Translations under genes and position numbers: made by a program
Assembly: GCA_935421135.1 (NCBI GenBank)
Contig: OW285187.1
Coordinates: 24,056,429 to 24,120,428 of the forward strand
Length of the DNA stretch: 64,000 nucleotides
Source of the DNA: Bugulina stolonifera
Lineage: Eukaryota; Bryozoa; Gymnolaemata; Cheilostomatida; Bugulidae
Direction: 5' to 3'
Shown here: positions 48,801 through 61,051 of the stretch, one piece after another
Position numbering within the stretch: the first letter of the stretch is position 1
How the letters are laid out: each line of letters opens with the position of its first letter
Notes under the pieces: generated by a model
Databases searched by the model: none
The model's input: the letters and a program-made list of their open reading frames with translations, nothing else
Told to the model about the DNA's origin: nothing

Positions 48801-51800
48801 TGTTGAGCCCCATTCACACTGAACTGAAGCCTGTATCATTAACTTTTTGGCAATTTACCAAATAAAATCTCTACAGTTGGGATATATAATTCTTCAGAAT
48901 TTATTTCGTATAAATATTTTGATATTTGGTGACATATGTTACTGCTACCCAACCTCCAACTTCGTCACCCATCCAGATAGTTGTCTAAAATGAGATAAAC
49001 TGCAGTCAAATGTGTTGGGTGTTTATTGTTTCATGTCATTAGCTTACGCATTATCTCATCTGGTGTTGACGTTACCATGGTATTTATAGTCCTCTCTTAT
49101 CAATTATCATCTTTTCATGACCTGCACTAGCCTCTTTGCCGGCTGCATGCCAACTGTCCTTGTTTATTCTTAGAATGAAGAAGAGAGATGCTGGTAGTGC
49201 CCCCCAGCTAGGAGACCGAGTACCTTATGTCATAGTGGCCAAGGGCAAGGGAGCAGCTGCTTATGAGAAATCAGAGGTGTGTTCTTCTATCTATTACTCG
49301 TTATTGCTGTCGCTTTTCGACTGCCGCTATGCATTCAGTTGATGTCCTCATGTAGTGGTCGATTGTCTCAATTACACGAGCTAAGCGATCACCTTACATG
49401 GACATTGTGAAAGGATCTGGTAGTCTATGATTGCCAGGATGGTTCAGTAGCAAAGTGCACCAGTTTTTGCATAACTCACCCCTCGAAAAACAATCATGAC
49501 GAAAAACAATGATGAAAAACAATAATGACCTTATGTCTATAACTCTGCCAAGATTTCTTCATTCAATCCTCGTGTAAAATTGCAACAGGACAGCTGACGC
49601 AATGCGTGTATCCAACAGCAGCGCCAAAGCCGAGTAGGAATAAATATTCACTAGAGCATGTCTCACTAATGTAGCGTTTACACGAGGCGATTGGCGATGA
49701 TTGCCAGGATAAATCGCCTCGTGTAAACTCCCCATTAAGAGTACATTGCACACAACATGTAGTAATTTATTAAAACCAATGTTAGCCACTGCAAAATTGT
49801 TGCAATATATTTCAACAGCATTTCAATGCTTGGCATCTCAATGCTATGAATAGGGATAGCACATCATATTACATATACATATACCATCTTTTATCTATTA
49901 AATTTCAGTAATTGAACAACCATTATGATTGATCATATTAGAGGTATATATTACATTCCTATTACTGTGCCTCTAGAAACCATACTATCTCAGAATTCTT
50001 CTTAGGTGTTGTAATCACTGTGTAATCCTTAAGCTTATGTTCTTAGATGACTGACAGTTACTGCATCAGCCATTGTGTAGGTGTAGGCTAAAACTTGTCC
50101 AGTAATAGGTAACCAAAACATACCAAACATACGAACCAAAATACGTATTGCTCTGCAATTGCTACCAACAACAGCAATATTGTACAATGTATGTTATGAA
50201 ATAGGGAGACATTGTAATAGTAGGAATTGGTGGCGTTTGTAACTCCATAATTCCAGTTGAGGGTTGGGTTATGTACCGTGGCCGATTTCTGCCACACAAT
50301 GTGAAACTAAATTGCAATTTACATGATACTGAATCCTAAAATGAATGAAATAAAAATTAAATTTATCTGAAATAAAATAAATCATGTGAAACCAAACTGA
50401 TATTTAAATAAAATATGCAGTTCATATGAAACTGAAGGTGAACTCACATGAAACCAAATTGCAATTCACCTGAAATGAAAGTTAGGGGTGTTACTCATAA
50501 CAACAAAACGAAACTATATCTAGTACATGAGTGGTGTGACAGGAAATAGTCCGTTATTTTGGTATTTTTAATTGCATTTTGGTGTTTAATTTAGATGCAG
50601 ATAATAAAAGTATAATATGTATTTCATCAACCTACTTGTAGGAAGGCGAATATTAGTAACAACACGCTTTTATGAGAGTATTTACAGTATTTTTGATAAA
50701 AAATAAGTATTTAAATTTACATTTTGGCAGTCTCGAAAAAAACGATAACATTTTATCAAAAATATTTACAATTTGTTTAGAGTTTTTGTGATTTAATGAT
50801 AAATTTTGCTGCAAAATTACAAAATCACTATTAATATTACATTAAAACTATTACAAAGTATAGTAAAGGAGTTGTACTCTCAAGTCTCGATCTTATTAGT
50901 ACTGCGAGAGTATTACCAAGGTATTACTAACTGCTACATTTGTTCATTTGGTGCTAATTCCTTTATTTTCAGTATTTCAATAATAATGTGAAAATATAAA
51001 AATCAATGGACTAAATTGAATACATTTGTTATATCAAATTATTAATAACACCCAGTAATCTCAAAGGCGCAAGTGTATCTCTACGCCAGGGTGGAGGTGT
51101 AGTTTCGTTTTGCCACAATAAGTAACGCCCATAAATTTTGTTTCATGTGAATTGGCATTTGGTTTCAGGCGTTTTTCGTTTCATGTGAGTTCACTTCCAG
51201 TTTTATATGAACTTCATATTTCATTTAACTTTCAGTTTAGTTTCACATGATTTATTTTATTTCAGGTGAATTTAATTTTTATTTCATTTATTTCAGGATT
51301 CAGTATCATGTAAATCCCAATTTAGTTTTACACTGTGTGGCAAAAATCGGCCACGGTAGTTATGGGCCAGTGGTTCATAAACTGAGACTTCTTTGCTGCC
51401 TCAAATCAGAATAATGACTTGCAAGGAAAAGGCCGACATTAAATAAAAAATTGTTATTGGCTGGTGAGCAGATGATGCTGGGTAATTGTTCAAAGAAGGC
51501 AGGTTACTATTTTAATAACTGGTGGCCTCTTGCTGGCCTCATGAGTAATGGTTTTTCTACAACCGTGTGGATTTTCCCAATGCCATCATGTGATATCTCC
51601 TTATTTGGAAAATAATAGTGTTGTTAATGTTAGCCTTGGCTCACAAAAACACCCACAGCTCAAATGTCTATTGTAGCAAACATGCACTTGTACCAGGTGG
51701 TAGCTAGTAGGCCTATTATTATACAGAAGAAAGATTCAGGAATGTACATGTAAATGTTTTTATTGACCTTGAAATATTACTTGTGCAGAACATCCATCTT

Positions 51801-53643
51801 GATGGCAATCATAAAATGTTTGTAGTTGGCAGGACGCAAATACAAAATATTATCTCACCTCTCGCAAGAATTGTGGCAAACATGCAGTTATGAGTAGCCA
51901 TTTACGAATTTGCTCTTTAATGCTTTAGCTTAGTGGGTCTGATTGATCCCCAGGCACTGTATTATTCTAGCATACTAAAGTGGTCGATGTGATAAGTTTT
52001 ATTACATAAATAATTAATTGAACACATTCAAAATTTGTCTGATAACTATCTGCCTTGCTTGCCAATGAATACATGTGTATATTAAATAATCATGTGTTGT
52101 ATAGCAGTGAGTGAGTCACCAAATTGACAGTATTAGGACTTGTGTTCCCAATTTTTTGCTGTCCGATGAAAATGGAATACTGTATTCCAATTGAGCTTTG
52201 TCACACATAGTCGTTACTGTATAAGTGTACATGCAGTGTTCAAAGTGTGGTTATACGGGAGTATTACGGCGTGTACCCATCTCAATTTTAGTGGGTATAC
52301 GGCCAACAGGCGTGTACCCTCATGTGCGGACTAGCAGTGGATATGTTAAGAAGCAGTTGAGCTAATCCGCTTTCACACGCAGCCGTTAGTACATTAGTTA
52401 GTCTACTAGTTGTTTTAGTAAAGGTATTGCTCTTACTAACTGCAGCCAGTCAGACCACCCGCCTAAAACATAGAGAGGTCGCTAACCTAGTCAATCTATT
52501 ATGTTAATCAAATGGGTGTCTAAAGTATTTTTCATTTCAATATTAATATTTTTTACAAATTAACACATGAGAATTAGGTGGTAATATGTGTGGCAAACAT
52601 TTTTATATTAGAAGGTCCAAAGTACTACTGTTTACCTAAAATACATAATATTTTAGATATTACAAGGGAGACAAATCTAAATTTTTCAAACATTTTCTGC
52701 AAGCACCGTGTACCCACCTCATTTGTTCCACTTCAAACACTGTGTACATGTATGTGAGCTACGGCTAGTTCACATTGATGGTTAACCGTGTAATGGACTT
52801 TGTCGCTTAGGGTGACGGATCAGCGATGTTTAGGGCGTATAATTTACAAAATTCACATGTTTGGCTGCTAGAGAGTTGAGGCTAGCTGATTTGTGGTATG
52901 ACCTTTCCCTTTGCCTGCAGACTCCTCTGACTGACTCGCAAACAACTTTGTGCCCCCTGCCCAAGCCAAGGATTCACACTAGCTCTGCTTCATCATGAAG
53001 TGGATTTTTCGCCGATTTTGCAGCTTTTATGGGCAACAAACACAAAAGTCATAATGTAGAGTGATTGCAGATGATTGTATGTATTATTAAATACACTAAT
53101 GTGTGAGTGAGGCATTGTTATAGTATTGATTTGAATAGATTTAAAATTGCCTAGTAGCCTACTTGCAAGGATCAATACTTGATTCTACTAATAACGATCT
53201 TGGTTGTCAGCCAACTGCAGTCACTGTAACTAACAGCTTTATAATGATAATAAACCAGTTGAAATCATGCGTACAACGGGACTTCCCCGGATTTGTATTT
53301 GAACTAAATGGTGAGCTGTACTGGCCATGTAGTGAAATGTTTGCCAACGCCAGTGGCGGATCCAGGAATGAAGTAAGGGTGGTGCAAAATTGATAGTTAG
53401 GGCTTTTCTTAAGGTAAAACTTTAGTTTTCATGTGCTGCGCGCTTCGTGTCCTGTCACGCTGTATTGCAGGGGTCTGGGGCGCTGGCCGCCAAGCAAAAT
53501 CCTGGCATCTGTGGGTCCAGGAGGACCTAAGAGCCAGTTCAGTTCATCTAGTTAAATGGGTTGGTGGCAAGTTGAGTTAGGTTGAATAGTACTAGCCGTA
53601 GTAACTAACCTATAATTGTTTTGTTTTAAAGCAAAACATAATG

Positions 53644-53674
<31 letters not shown>

Positions 53675-56264
53675 ATAATATATTTATTCAATGAACAATA
53701 TAATTATATAAGCAAAATGAATAAAAATATTTATCTTTCTATCTATTCTATGGGCCGGCCTAGAAATAAATAGACTAGATAAAAAGTTTCTTGTGACTAA
53801 GATTTGACAATGGTGCTCATTCAACTCCGACTTATAAATGGCAAAAATGGTTGGAATATTTTCATGGATCAAGAAATATGATAACATATCACATGTTTTT
53901 GAACCCCTATGCATTACAAAAATATATTTTTGTGCTAGGTTGACACACACATTTGAATAATTAGCAAAAATAATCAAAAAAAAAATTTTTTAGTGGTGCA
54001 AATGCACCACTTGCATCGCCCCTGGATCTGCCCCTGCAACGCCAGTAACATTTCTCTAAACTCCAATGGATAACATTTCACTAAAATAAGCTCCTACTGC
54101 TCTAGCCACCATCTTTACTGACTAGATGCAGTGCTGTATATCAATCACTTTTTAAAACTGAGATTCATTTTCCGGTGGGTAATCTGTTTGGTCCTGACTC
54201 TTGGAAATATAGGTTGATAATATGAATATCGGCATACGCAATATTTACACATTGTAAACAACACAATATAATAGTAATAGAGTTATGGCTCAGGTTATGA
54301 TATGTGTTATACTGTAATGCATGACTTGAGTTGACCAGCACTGGCACCTGGCAGTTCACGCTCCGTGGGGCTGGTCATGCCGAGGAGTGCAAGCCGGTGA
54401 GTTTTTTTTTAATAATGCGTGACCTGGGTTTAGGCCCATGCGGTCTTATACAGCTGTTGTAGGCCTACTACAATACTGACCTTCATGAATGTTGACTGAT
54501 ACGCAATGGCTTTTATATGATTCTCTCGTTCTTGTTACAGGACCCCATTTACGTTCTCGACAACAACATACCTATTGACACAAAGTACTACCTTGATCAG
54601 CAAATAGCCAAACCTCTTCTCAGAATTTTTGAACCCATATTGGGTGAAAAGAAGGCGGAGTCTGACCTACTTCGTAAGTTGTCTATATTTGCAGTATTTA
54701 TATTAACCACAATCACTGGCGGATATCCTCTCTAATATTTGTCTCCCCTCTACAAAGGTGATTACTCCACCAGTAATATTAATATAATCAATAAGGCTTA
54801 CATCAGTTCCACATAGAGTATTACTATTAGCTCACTCTCCACAACCTACGTAGCCTATCAGGTATTACAGTAATGCAACAGGGTTACAACGCGGGTTGTG
54901 ATTGATTATGCTGGTGTTTGTGTTATAAAGGTGCATAGTCATCAACGAATATCTCAGGTGTGTTTCGTTTGACAATCACAAGGTTGCCTAGAGCTATAAT
55001 GTTCTTGGCAACTTTTGGCATTTCGCTAAGTCACCAAATCCTGTGCAAAGGTTTTATTGGCTAATCAAGATAGAGTGAACGTGGCAAGTAAAGTTGTAAG
55101 GATGTTATATATTTCTGTTGTTGACTGGGTAAACTTATGTGCTTCTTGTAGATGGTGATCACACAAGAGTAAAGACGGTGGTCATGTCAAAGGTCGGTGG
55201 ATTGGCCGCTTTCACTAAAAAGAGAGTGACATGCGTTGGTTGTAGAGCAGCTTTAGATTCAAAAGGTACGCTACTTTCTGCTCAGCTTGGCAATCAGGCT
55301 TACGAATTCCCACTAATGAGAATCGGGGAGATTAAGCATTCGGGTGGGGGTCTCCATGTTGGGTGGGGTACCAAAGTTTGGATTGAATGTCAGGGAGTCT
55401 AACTGTGGAATCAGGAAGACTTGGTAAGCCTGCTTTGCATACAAGTCACTGAACATAATATTATGTGTTATATTACATAATGGTGGCTTAGCATTATTAC
55501 ATCACAACCATTCTACTATTGCAATGAAAGATAGGCATACCTTTGATCTCTCATTCCGCTGTGAAATAAATCATGAAACCAGGTGTTGTTACATCCAGGA
55601 CTTTTTGAAAGATTGGATCTAAGTAGACTGGTCTAAATTGTTTATTTAATCCGTGAATATTTACTCAGTCAGTCATGGTAGAGCTATTTGATAAGCAACC
55701 TGTCAGTTATCAACTTTGCTCCAGCACCAGTCTGGTTGCTAGTAACTGGGTGAATATATTAATGTTGCAATGCTCCTACCTTATGTAATCAATAATTTGT
55801 GTAAATCTAATATATACATGTAATATAAATGTATTTATTCAGATGAACATCAAGCAGTGTGCCCTCACTGCAAGCTCAAGGAATCTGAGATATATCAGAA
55901 AGAGATCTCCACTCTGCAGCATCTAGAAGATAAATACTCCAGGTTATGGACTCAGTGCCAGCGTTGTTCTGGGAGCCTCCATGAGGAGGTACTATGCACC
56001 AGGTATGTGCTCAACTAATTGCCTGTATAAAACATCTTGTCATTTGTTATCACACTATTTCATGTGTATCAAGTCCAGAATATGTTTTCAGTTCGTTTAT
56101 CACAGATATTGGAGAGCGCGAACATCTGCTAACTGGTATCAGTAGTTGCTAAATACAAGACAATATTTATTTTCAGTCGTGACTGTCCAATATTCTATAT
56201 GAGAAAGAAAGTTCAAAAGGACTTGCAGGCACAAGAAGAACTTATAGAAAGATTTCTCTGGTAG
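31438..56264 (+). CDS. POLD1: DNA polymerase delta catalytic subunit
   Basis: Replicative B-family polymerase with 3'-5' proofreading. It has 23 exons: 31438-31591, 31673-31795, 31982-32154, 32312-32405, 32672-32840, 33044-33261, 33604-33770, 34035-34139, 34476-34616, 35213-35323, 35668-35859, 36525-36613, 37030-37260, 39152-39299, 41431-41526, 43954-44091, 44627-44799, 48640-48792, 49174-49276, 54541-54673, 55152-55265, 55843-56002 and 56177-56264. All junctions are GT-AG and phase-consistent. The 3,273 nt give 1,090 residues, near the animal norm. Motifs: [10 protein letters not shown] (Exo I), NIQNFDLPY (Exo II), [10 protein letters not shown] (Exo III), [14 protein letters not shown] (motif A), [13 protein letters not shown] (B), YGDTDSVM (C), CVGC...CPHC (CysA) and CQRC...CTSRDC (CysB, iron-sulfur site). 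No key residue is missing. The start is the ATG before ATNKRNAPS. Intron 1 is 81 nt and stop-free in frame. Confidence 0.97.
34738..34925 (-). repeat. dispersed repeat, copy in POLD1 intron 9
   Basis: Its reverse complement aligns with 45757-45955. Shared blocks are ggcctgggccaa, cctaggcc, gccatcttgg and a terminal caagag-(gt/at)tcgtgaagac-like end. Confidence 0.6.
37552..37586 (+). repeat. poly-C tract in POLD1 intron 13
   Basis: C-rich run (cccctccccctcccctcccc, then about 20 C). Similar C or G homopolymers occur at about 40372-40392, 42290-42300 and 44872-44890, all in POLD1 introns. Confidence 0.8.
39480..39852 (+). repeat. (TAC/CAC)n microsatellite in POLD1 intron 14
   Basis: Long run of act/acc triplets with a higher-order ctactactgctaccactact unit of about 24 bp, ending in (cac)n. 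It produces a long threonine/leucine/tyrosine/histidine-rich frame that is not a gene. Confidence 0.9.
45757..45955 (+). repeat. dispersed repeat, copy in POLD1 intron 17
   Basis: Partner of 34738-34925. A near-perfect direct repeat, ggtcgtgaa-acact, flanks it at about 45762 and 45943. This could be a target duplication with one mismatch or part of the unit. Confidence 0.55.
46581..48210. mobile_element. hAT-like element, 1.6 kb (POLD1 intron 17)
   Basis: The element is 46589-48202, flanked by attggaac at 46581-46588 and 48203-48210. The inverted ends start taggcctgcacsgtgtt. Each end carries further accggttc/gaaccg-type sub-repeats. The terminal taggcctgca is shared with the 19124-23434 element. 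No transposase was recognised. Confidence 0.86.
48536..48602 (+). repeat. four-unit palindromic tandem repeat next to a 3' splice site
   Basis: Four units of about 17 bp, each with a gaccartggtc palindrome (gaccagtggtcaccctc type). The array ends 37 bp before POLD1 exon 18, so it occupies the usual branch-point and polypyrimidine area. Confidence 0.8.
49676..49730 (+). repeat. short hairpin repeat (POLD1 intron 19)
   Basis: The arms gtttacacgaggcgatt and aatcgcctcgtgtaaac are perfect inverted repeats around about 20 bp. It looks like a small MITE remnant. Confidence 0.7.
50268..51364. mobile_element. MITE-like element with 270-bp inverted arms (POLD1 intron 19)
   Basis: The ends taccgtggccgatttctgcc and its inverted counterpart lie at 50274 and 51358. 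A 6-bp direct repeat gttatg is at 50268-50273 and 51359-51364. A TA duplication with mariner-type ends is an alternative reading. The arms are rich in tttcaggtga/catgtgaa motifs. No coding capacity seen. Confidence 0.75.
52226..52750. mobile_element. 509-bp non-autonomous hAT-like element (POLD1 intron 19)
   Basis: The element is 52234-52742, with duplication tgtacatg at 52226-52233 and 52743-52750. The ends cagtgttcaaa and the subterminal gtgtacccayctca match the 24587-27445 element, of which it looks like a deletion derivative. Confidence 0.86.
53345..54044. mobile_element. 684-bp hAT-like MITE (POLD1 intron 19)
   Basis: The element is 53353-54036, with duplication caacgcca at 53345-53352 and 54037-54044. 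The imperfect inverted ends gtggcggatccagg and cctggatctgcccctg are typical of hAT MITEs. The exact left end is ambiguous by two bases. Confidence 0.75.
55315..55425 (+). repeat. dispersed repeat (second copy of 3407-3522), POLD1 intron 21
   Basis: Carries ggggagattaagcattcggg and the gggtggggtacc core in the same order as 3407-3522. It starts about 50 bp after exon 21, so the open frame runs on past the exon by chance. Confidence 0.6.
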
Positions 56265-57305
56265 CTGCTGTTCTGAATGAAGTCTGTGTCCTAATCAGAC
56301 TACATGATCTGCTGCTCTATATTGATTTCTAATCAACTAATATTATCGATGCTCACCAGTGGACTGTAAATCACAATGTATTATTTGTATCATGTAATTA
56401 GCTTTAGGAGGAGGGAGAATATTTTGTAGTAGTTTGTACAAACTAGTGATTGTGCAGAATATATTATTTTATTGACAGCGCCACTGGGAATCAGTTGCCA
56501 CTGTTGCACCACTGGAGAATCAATAATGCACACCAGTCTGGAAAGAACAGTTGGACCTACATGTACATGTATGTGAGCCATTGTTATAGGGACCCATATG
56601 ACAATGGCTCATGGACAAGTATAGGGTCTGGAATAGTAAACAGTAAACACTAGTATCATGTTGTTACAAATGTCGTTGTTTGCAGCAAAAAAGATAGCTA
56701 GAATCAAGAATCAATGAATGTAGGTTTAGTTATCTATTCCTAGAAGTTTATCTAACAATTTTATATCAATATTGTGCAATAATAGTATATTAACATAATA
56801 CAGCGTATTCAGTTACTGTATTGCACTGCACTATCTTACCACTGCTAGTTCTTTAAATATGGAATAATTATTTTATTTGTTACTGTGTAAGTTAGTGGCT
56901 AGATTTAATAATTTGATGCCAGTAAAAACTTGTATTTTTGTGCATAATTTTAATAAAGTAAAATATCTACCTGTATACATAACACAAATTATTGTCGTGA
57001 GACTAATAATAGCCAAGTTGGTTTATGACATAACAAAGCTGCTGCCCCATTTTGGAGGTAAATTAGTGAAATTGTTGGTGTACCTCTAGTCATGGGAAAT
57101 ATGTTATTTGCTCACGATTTCCATAAATTTTACTGTTCCACACAATTACATATAAAATTTATAAATTTACAATTCACACTTTTACAAGTTTATTATTTCA
57201 CAAATATATATAATGGTAGCAGCCACTTCATTAATATAATGATGTAAGCTGGCATAACCAAAAAATAGTCCCATTATGATATTGAAAAAAATGTATACAA
57301 TACAT
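56265..57305. other. POLD1 3' region and convergent intergenic space
   Basis: No gene seen. AATAAA at 56952-56957 is a possible POLD1 polyadenylation signal about 690 bp after the stop. Nearer signals were not found. Confidence 0.45.
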
Positions 57306-57311
57306 TTTATT
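57306..57311 (-). terminator. candidate poly(A) signal of the ETS gene
   Basis: AATAAA on the minus strand, about 200 bp downstream of the distal ETS stop at 57508. It would suit the canonical terminal exon. No AATAAA was seen between 58005 and 57602 for the proximal alternative exon. Confidence 0.5.
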
Positions 57312-57507
57312 TCTTATAAATTATATCAGATTTTTCTGATATTTATGCTTCATAGAAGCTACTTCTCAATCTGAATTACTTTCAGAATATTGTAATGAAA
57401 ATAAAATAAAACTGCCTATAATATCTCAACGATAATATAAGACAGTATCATAGTCAGTGCCGTAAGTCAGTGTTCCAGTCCGAAGGTATTGGGTGTGAAT
57501 AGAATAG

Positions 57508-60241
57508 TTAATCTAGTTGCCATCCTCGAGAGCTTGGTCCGAATTTGTAAACCAATCGTCTTCCATCAATTCGTTCGAGGATGTTTTTCCTGTAGTAGTA
57601 TCTGCAAAAAAGTATGGTCCAATAAAAATTGCCAGAAAATATTGTCCCTTATGCTAGAGAGTTTAGAAAGCATACCATATAGATGCATGACTTTGCACTA
57701 CTAAACTTCCATATTTTCATAGCCCCAATGTGCACCTTGGCAGAAGCATCATTATATGAAGCACAAACTTGATGCTTTGTTCGACAACACGATTTTAAAT
57801 AGTGGAAAAAATCACACCACACTGCTATTATGAAAGCTGGAAGCAATAAGCTGAAAAAATAGTAGCTCTGTGCGTAAATATTATCACTGATATCTGAAAA
57901 AATGTTATTTGATGGTAAAGAAGAGAGGCTACAATGTGGGTTCAGCTGTGATATGGAGAACAAGTGTTGTTATAACTAACAGGTATCCACTCTTAAAAAG
58001 CTAACCTATTGCCAGCCATTGGCATTTTTACCCATCCTGAAGGTCAACTTGCGCGGGTAATTATGACCCTCAGGAAGCTCGGCAAGAAATCCCATTGAGC
58101 GAGTGTACCTAAATACATGAGAAATAGGTCGTACATCACCCTCTTTGAAATTCATACTGGTTGGTGTAAAGGGAGGCAGACAAGTGAGTACCTGAGAAAC
58201 AATATTTGTACTTTTATAACTGTGAATATACACACCTCATAGCTCGAGACATCTTTTCATATGTCATGGAAGGATTAGACTTTCTAATACCCCATAGCTT
58301 GGCAACTTGATCCGATCTCACAATTCGAAAAACACCATTCTGTCGATCTTCCCACTTGATGATTTCGGGATTAGTCTTGTTGTCTAGGAGTAGGTTCAAA
58401 ACAAACTCCCACAATTTCCCTTTGCCTCGGCCTCCTGGAAACGAGAATTGTTAATTAATGTTTTGTGGTTATATAATAAATTGAACTGTAGTTATCAATT
58501 CAAATTGGGCAACACTCAAGAATATTCACAATACTTACTTCTGTTGGTGGTTCTTGTGGGAACTACAGAATCTTCAGAAGGTGAGGGTGAACTAGGAGGT
58601 GAGGATAGAGTGTCCGAGTCACTTTCAGGCTCATCTTTTGGTATGACAAGTGGAACAGCTGCTCTCGCTGGTGCTGGCACACAATCTGGCTTGGTAGTAA
58701 AGGAAGCGATGTTGGGAAGTGAAGTAAACTTGTCATCTTTGTCGAAAGAGATAATGTTTATATATCTCTCCAGTGATGTCATATTTTCTGTGCCTACAAC
58801 AGAATTGCTCCTTCTAAATACCAAGTGTCAATTATTTATGCTTCTACTGTAGTTTGTTGGCAACCATAGAAGTAAATGTAAATGCAAACAGTTCGTATAT
58901 TTACCTTCATAGTTCATCATCTCCGACTGATTGTAAACGTAGGTCTGCTGATAATGCATTGCCGGTTGATGAATATTTTGGTGGAATGCCATGTAAAGGT
59001 CACAGCCGTATGTGGGTTCACGTGCCTGGATCTCCTCCATTGACATGGCACATAGCTTGGCTCCATCGATGTCACCGAAGGCTTCCCAGCGTACACTAGT
59101 TGGCAGCTGCTGGGTATCTACCAGATTTTGTATCCATCGCGAGACATCACATTGATCCCAAGTCTGCGGGTGCTTCGTTTGCCAGTTATAGCTGTCTTCT
59201 AATAAAACAGATTATTAAAAAAAGTAATGACAGGAAAATAACAAGTCATGAAAACAAGTTATTAAAAACAACATGAATTATACTCAATTATTAATCAAAA
59301 ATTGTTACCTTGCTGGTTTCCAAATGTGAAGTTAGTCCCAGTTATTGGGAAGTTTGATCCTGTCACAGCATTCATCTCGATCAAGTTAGGAGAATGGCTT
59401 GGCACAGAAGAGTCATTCGAATCGGAACCGCTGTAGTCGGGCTGATGCTTCCATGACTCGTCCAAGTATAAACTTTCATCTACTCTACACACATCACTAC
59501 CCTGCAATATACATTTCCATATCAGATGTTGGCAAGTCATGAGTAATACTTGTACTAATAACATATGTTGTCTATGTATGTTACACGGAGTATATTCCAT
59601 ACATGTTATAGATAATGGTGTGGTAATGTTATTTAAAATATAATTACTTATTATATTTTAAACTAGCTCTGATACTGTGGGCCCACTAAATAAATATAAC
59701 ACCCATGGATGAAGTTTAACAAAACAATATTGTGGTGTGGGATAGACAATTCCATGCTAGTAGCCTATCTACATTGCGCAATGATACCATATTAGAATTG
59801 TGAAAGTAAATATATTAATAAAACAATTATTGGCCTGAATAGGGCTATAATATTAAATTATATGCCACGATTACTTAGGACAACAATAGAGTGTACTGCA
59901 TGCCACACAAATCATACATATAGATATACATGTACATAGCATTAATATCCTGCAATGGCCATTTGTATTAAATATTAATTTAATAAGATCAATTAATCGG
60001 CTACGATTAGTTCCATTCATTTTAAATTAAATATTGCACAACATTAATTTAATAGTGTCTTATAACTTATTAAATTTACAAAATTCTAAATTGTTTAATG
60101 TAATTTGTGACTATTTAATTTTATATTAAAAGCTTGGTGCATTTAAATAGCATTAACAAATTGCATAAAACAGATATTTCATATATATCTACTTACTCCA
60201 TAATTGTACTCCGAATAGGGTGATGGTGGATACAGAGGCAT
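57508..60241 (-). CDS. PNT + ETS domain transcription factor (ELF3/ELF5/EHF type) with two alternative terminal exons
   Basis: Shared exons are 60241-60197, 59501-59309, 59198-58905, 58793-58539 and 58434-58236. The last exon is either 57601-57508 (canonical) or 58108-58006 (divergent), both entered in the same phase after AMR. The products are 359 and 362 residues. The Pointed/SAM domain is in exon 3 ([32 protein letters not shown]). A serine/proline linker follows, then a basic RRGRGKGK lead into the ETS domain: [47 protein letters not shown]. The distal exon adds [21 protein letters not shown] and ends after RGW. The proximal exon instead adds [11 protein letters not shown], a short insert, and [12 protein letters not shown]. 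The C-terminal ETS ending in GW shortly before the stop is typical of the ESE group. It acts in the nucleus and binds GGAA sites. Confidence 0.9.
58006..58108 (-). CDS. proximal alternative terminal exon of the ETS gene
   Basis: Follows a tttctcatgtatttag acceptor. It is read in the same phase as the distal exon and ends at TAG 58008-58006. It aligns with the distal exon at both ends (R-Y at the start, R-x-L-x-[YF]-x-x-G...G-W-Q at the end). It lacks the second and third tyrosines of the YYY motif and carries a four-residue-longer turn. The retained pattern argues against random intron sequence. Confidence 0.7.
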
Positions 60242-61051
60242 TATAACTTTTTCTTCTTTTAGCACTCTCACTACAACAAGGAACTAAACTGGAATGCCTC
60301 AAGTACGCAGTCGCTTATTATAATATAATACGAAATTGTGTGATATTAACATCTTATTGGTTATCTATCCAACCAATCAAACTAAATCATTTTTGTGCTG
60401 TAAAACCTCGAATAAACCAGTGCATTCTTTACAACACCGAGTATTTTTTTAAAAATACACAATGTGACACGCATGTAGGCCTAGTTGCACAAGGAAGATT
60501 GCTGAGATTGAGATACACTGCTAATGATGCAGCGGTTGTCATCATTGCATATTTTAACAAAACCAGCAGCATGGAATTATTCAGAAATGTTGTCCTGTTA
60601 GGGTGTAATTAGTATTAGACTGCTAGGTAGAGATCAAAATTGTACATGTAGCAGCCTAATATTTACAAGATCATATATGAACACATTTAGTTTACACTGC
60701 ATTCCTCGACTTGATGTCGACTACATGAATAACAATAAATTATAATTACAATTTTTAGGATGTTCTAGTCTTATAGAGCAGAGTAATATAAGGGAAGGCA
60801 AATGCCTGTTGGTTGCAATATAGAGCCCTTACAGTACACTGTTGATTCTATCAACCAATCAGTTGAGCTGGTTATTGGCACAATGCCAATAATGATGTAA
60901 TAGTCACACTATTGAACACGCAATCAATGGCTCGGCCATAGAGGTAGGATAGAGCCAGTACTATATAGAAAGCCAGTGAAGCCGTAAGGACCCACTTTTT
61001 TGCTTTAGACAAAGTTCCGGTTTGCACTTTTGCACGTGAATGTAATTAGTT
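60242..61051. other. ETS gene upstream region and intergenic space
   Basis: Contains CCAAT-type motifs near 60369-60378 but no clear TATA box. A short open frame at 60340-60612 has no recognisable features. Confidence 0.45.

Noticed and set aside
60340..60612. 90-residue open frame upstream of the ETS gene
   Set aside because: No domain, no splice context, and composition like the surrounding DNA.
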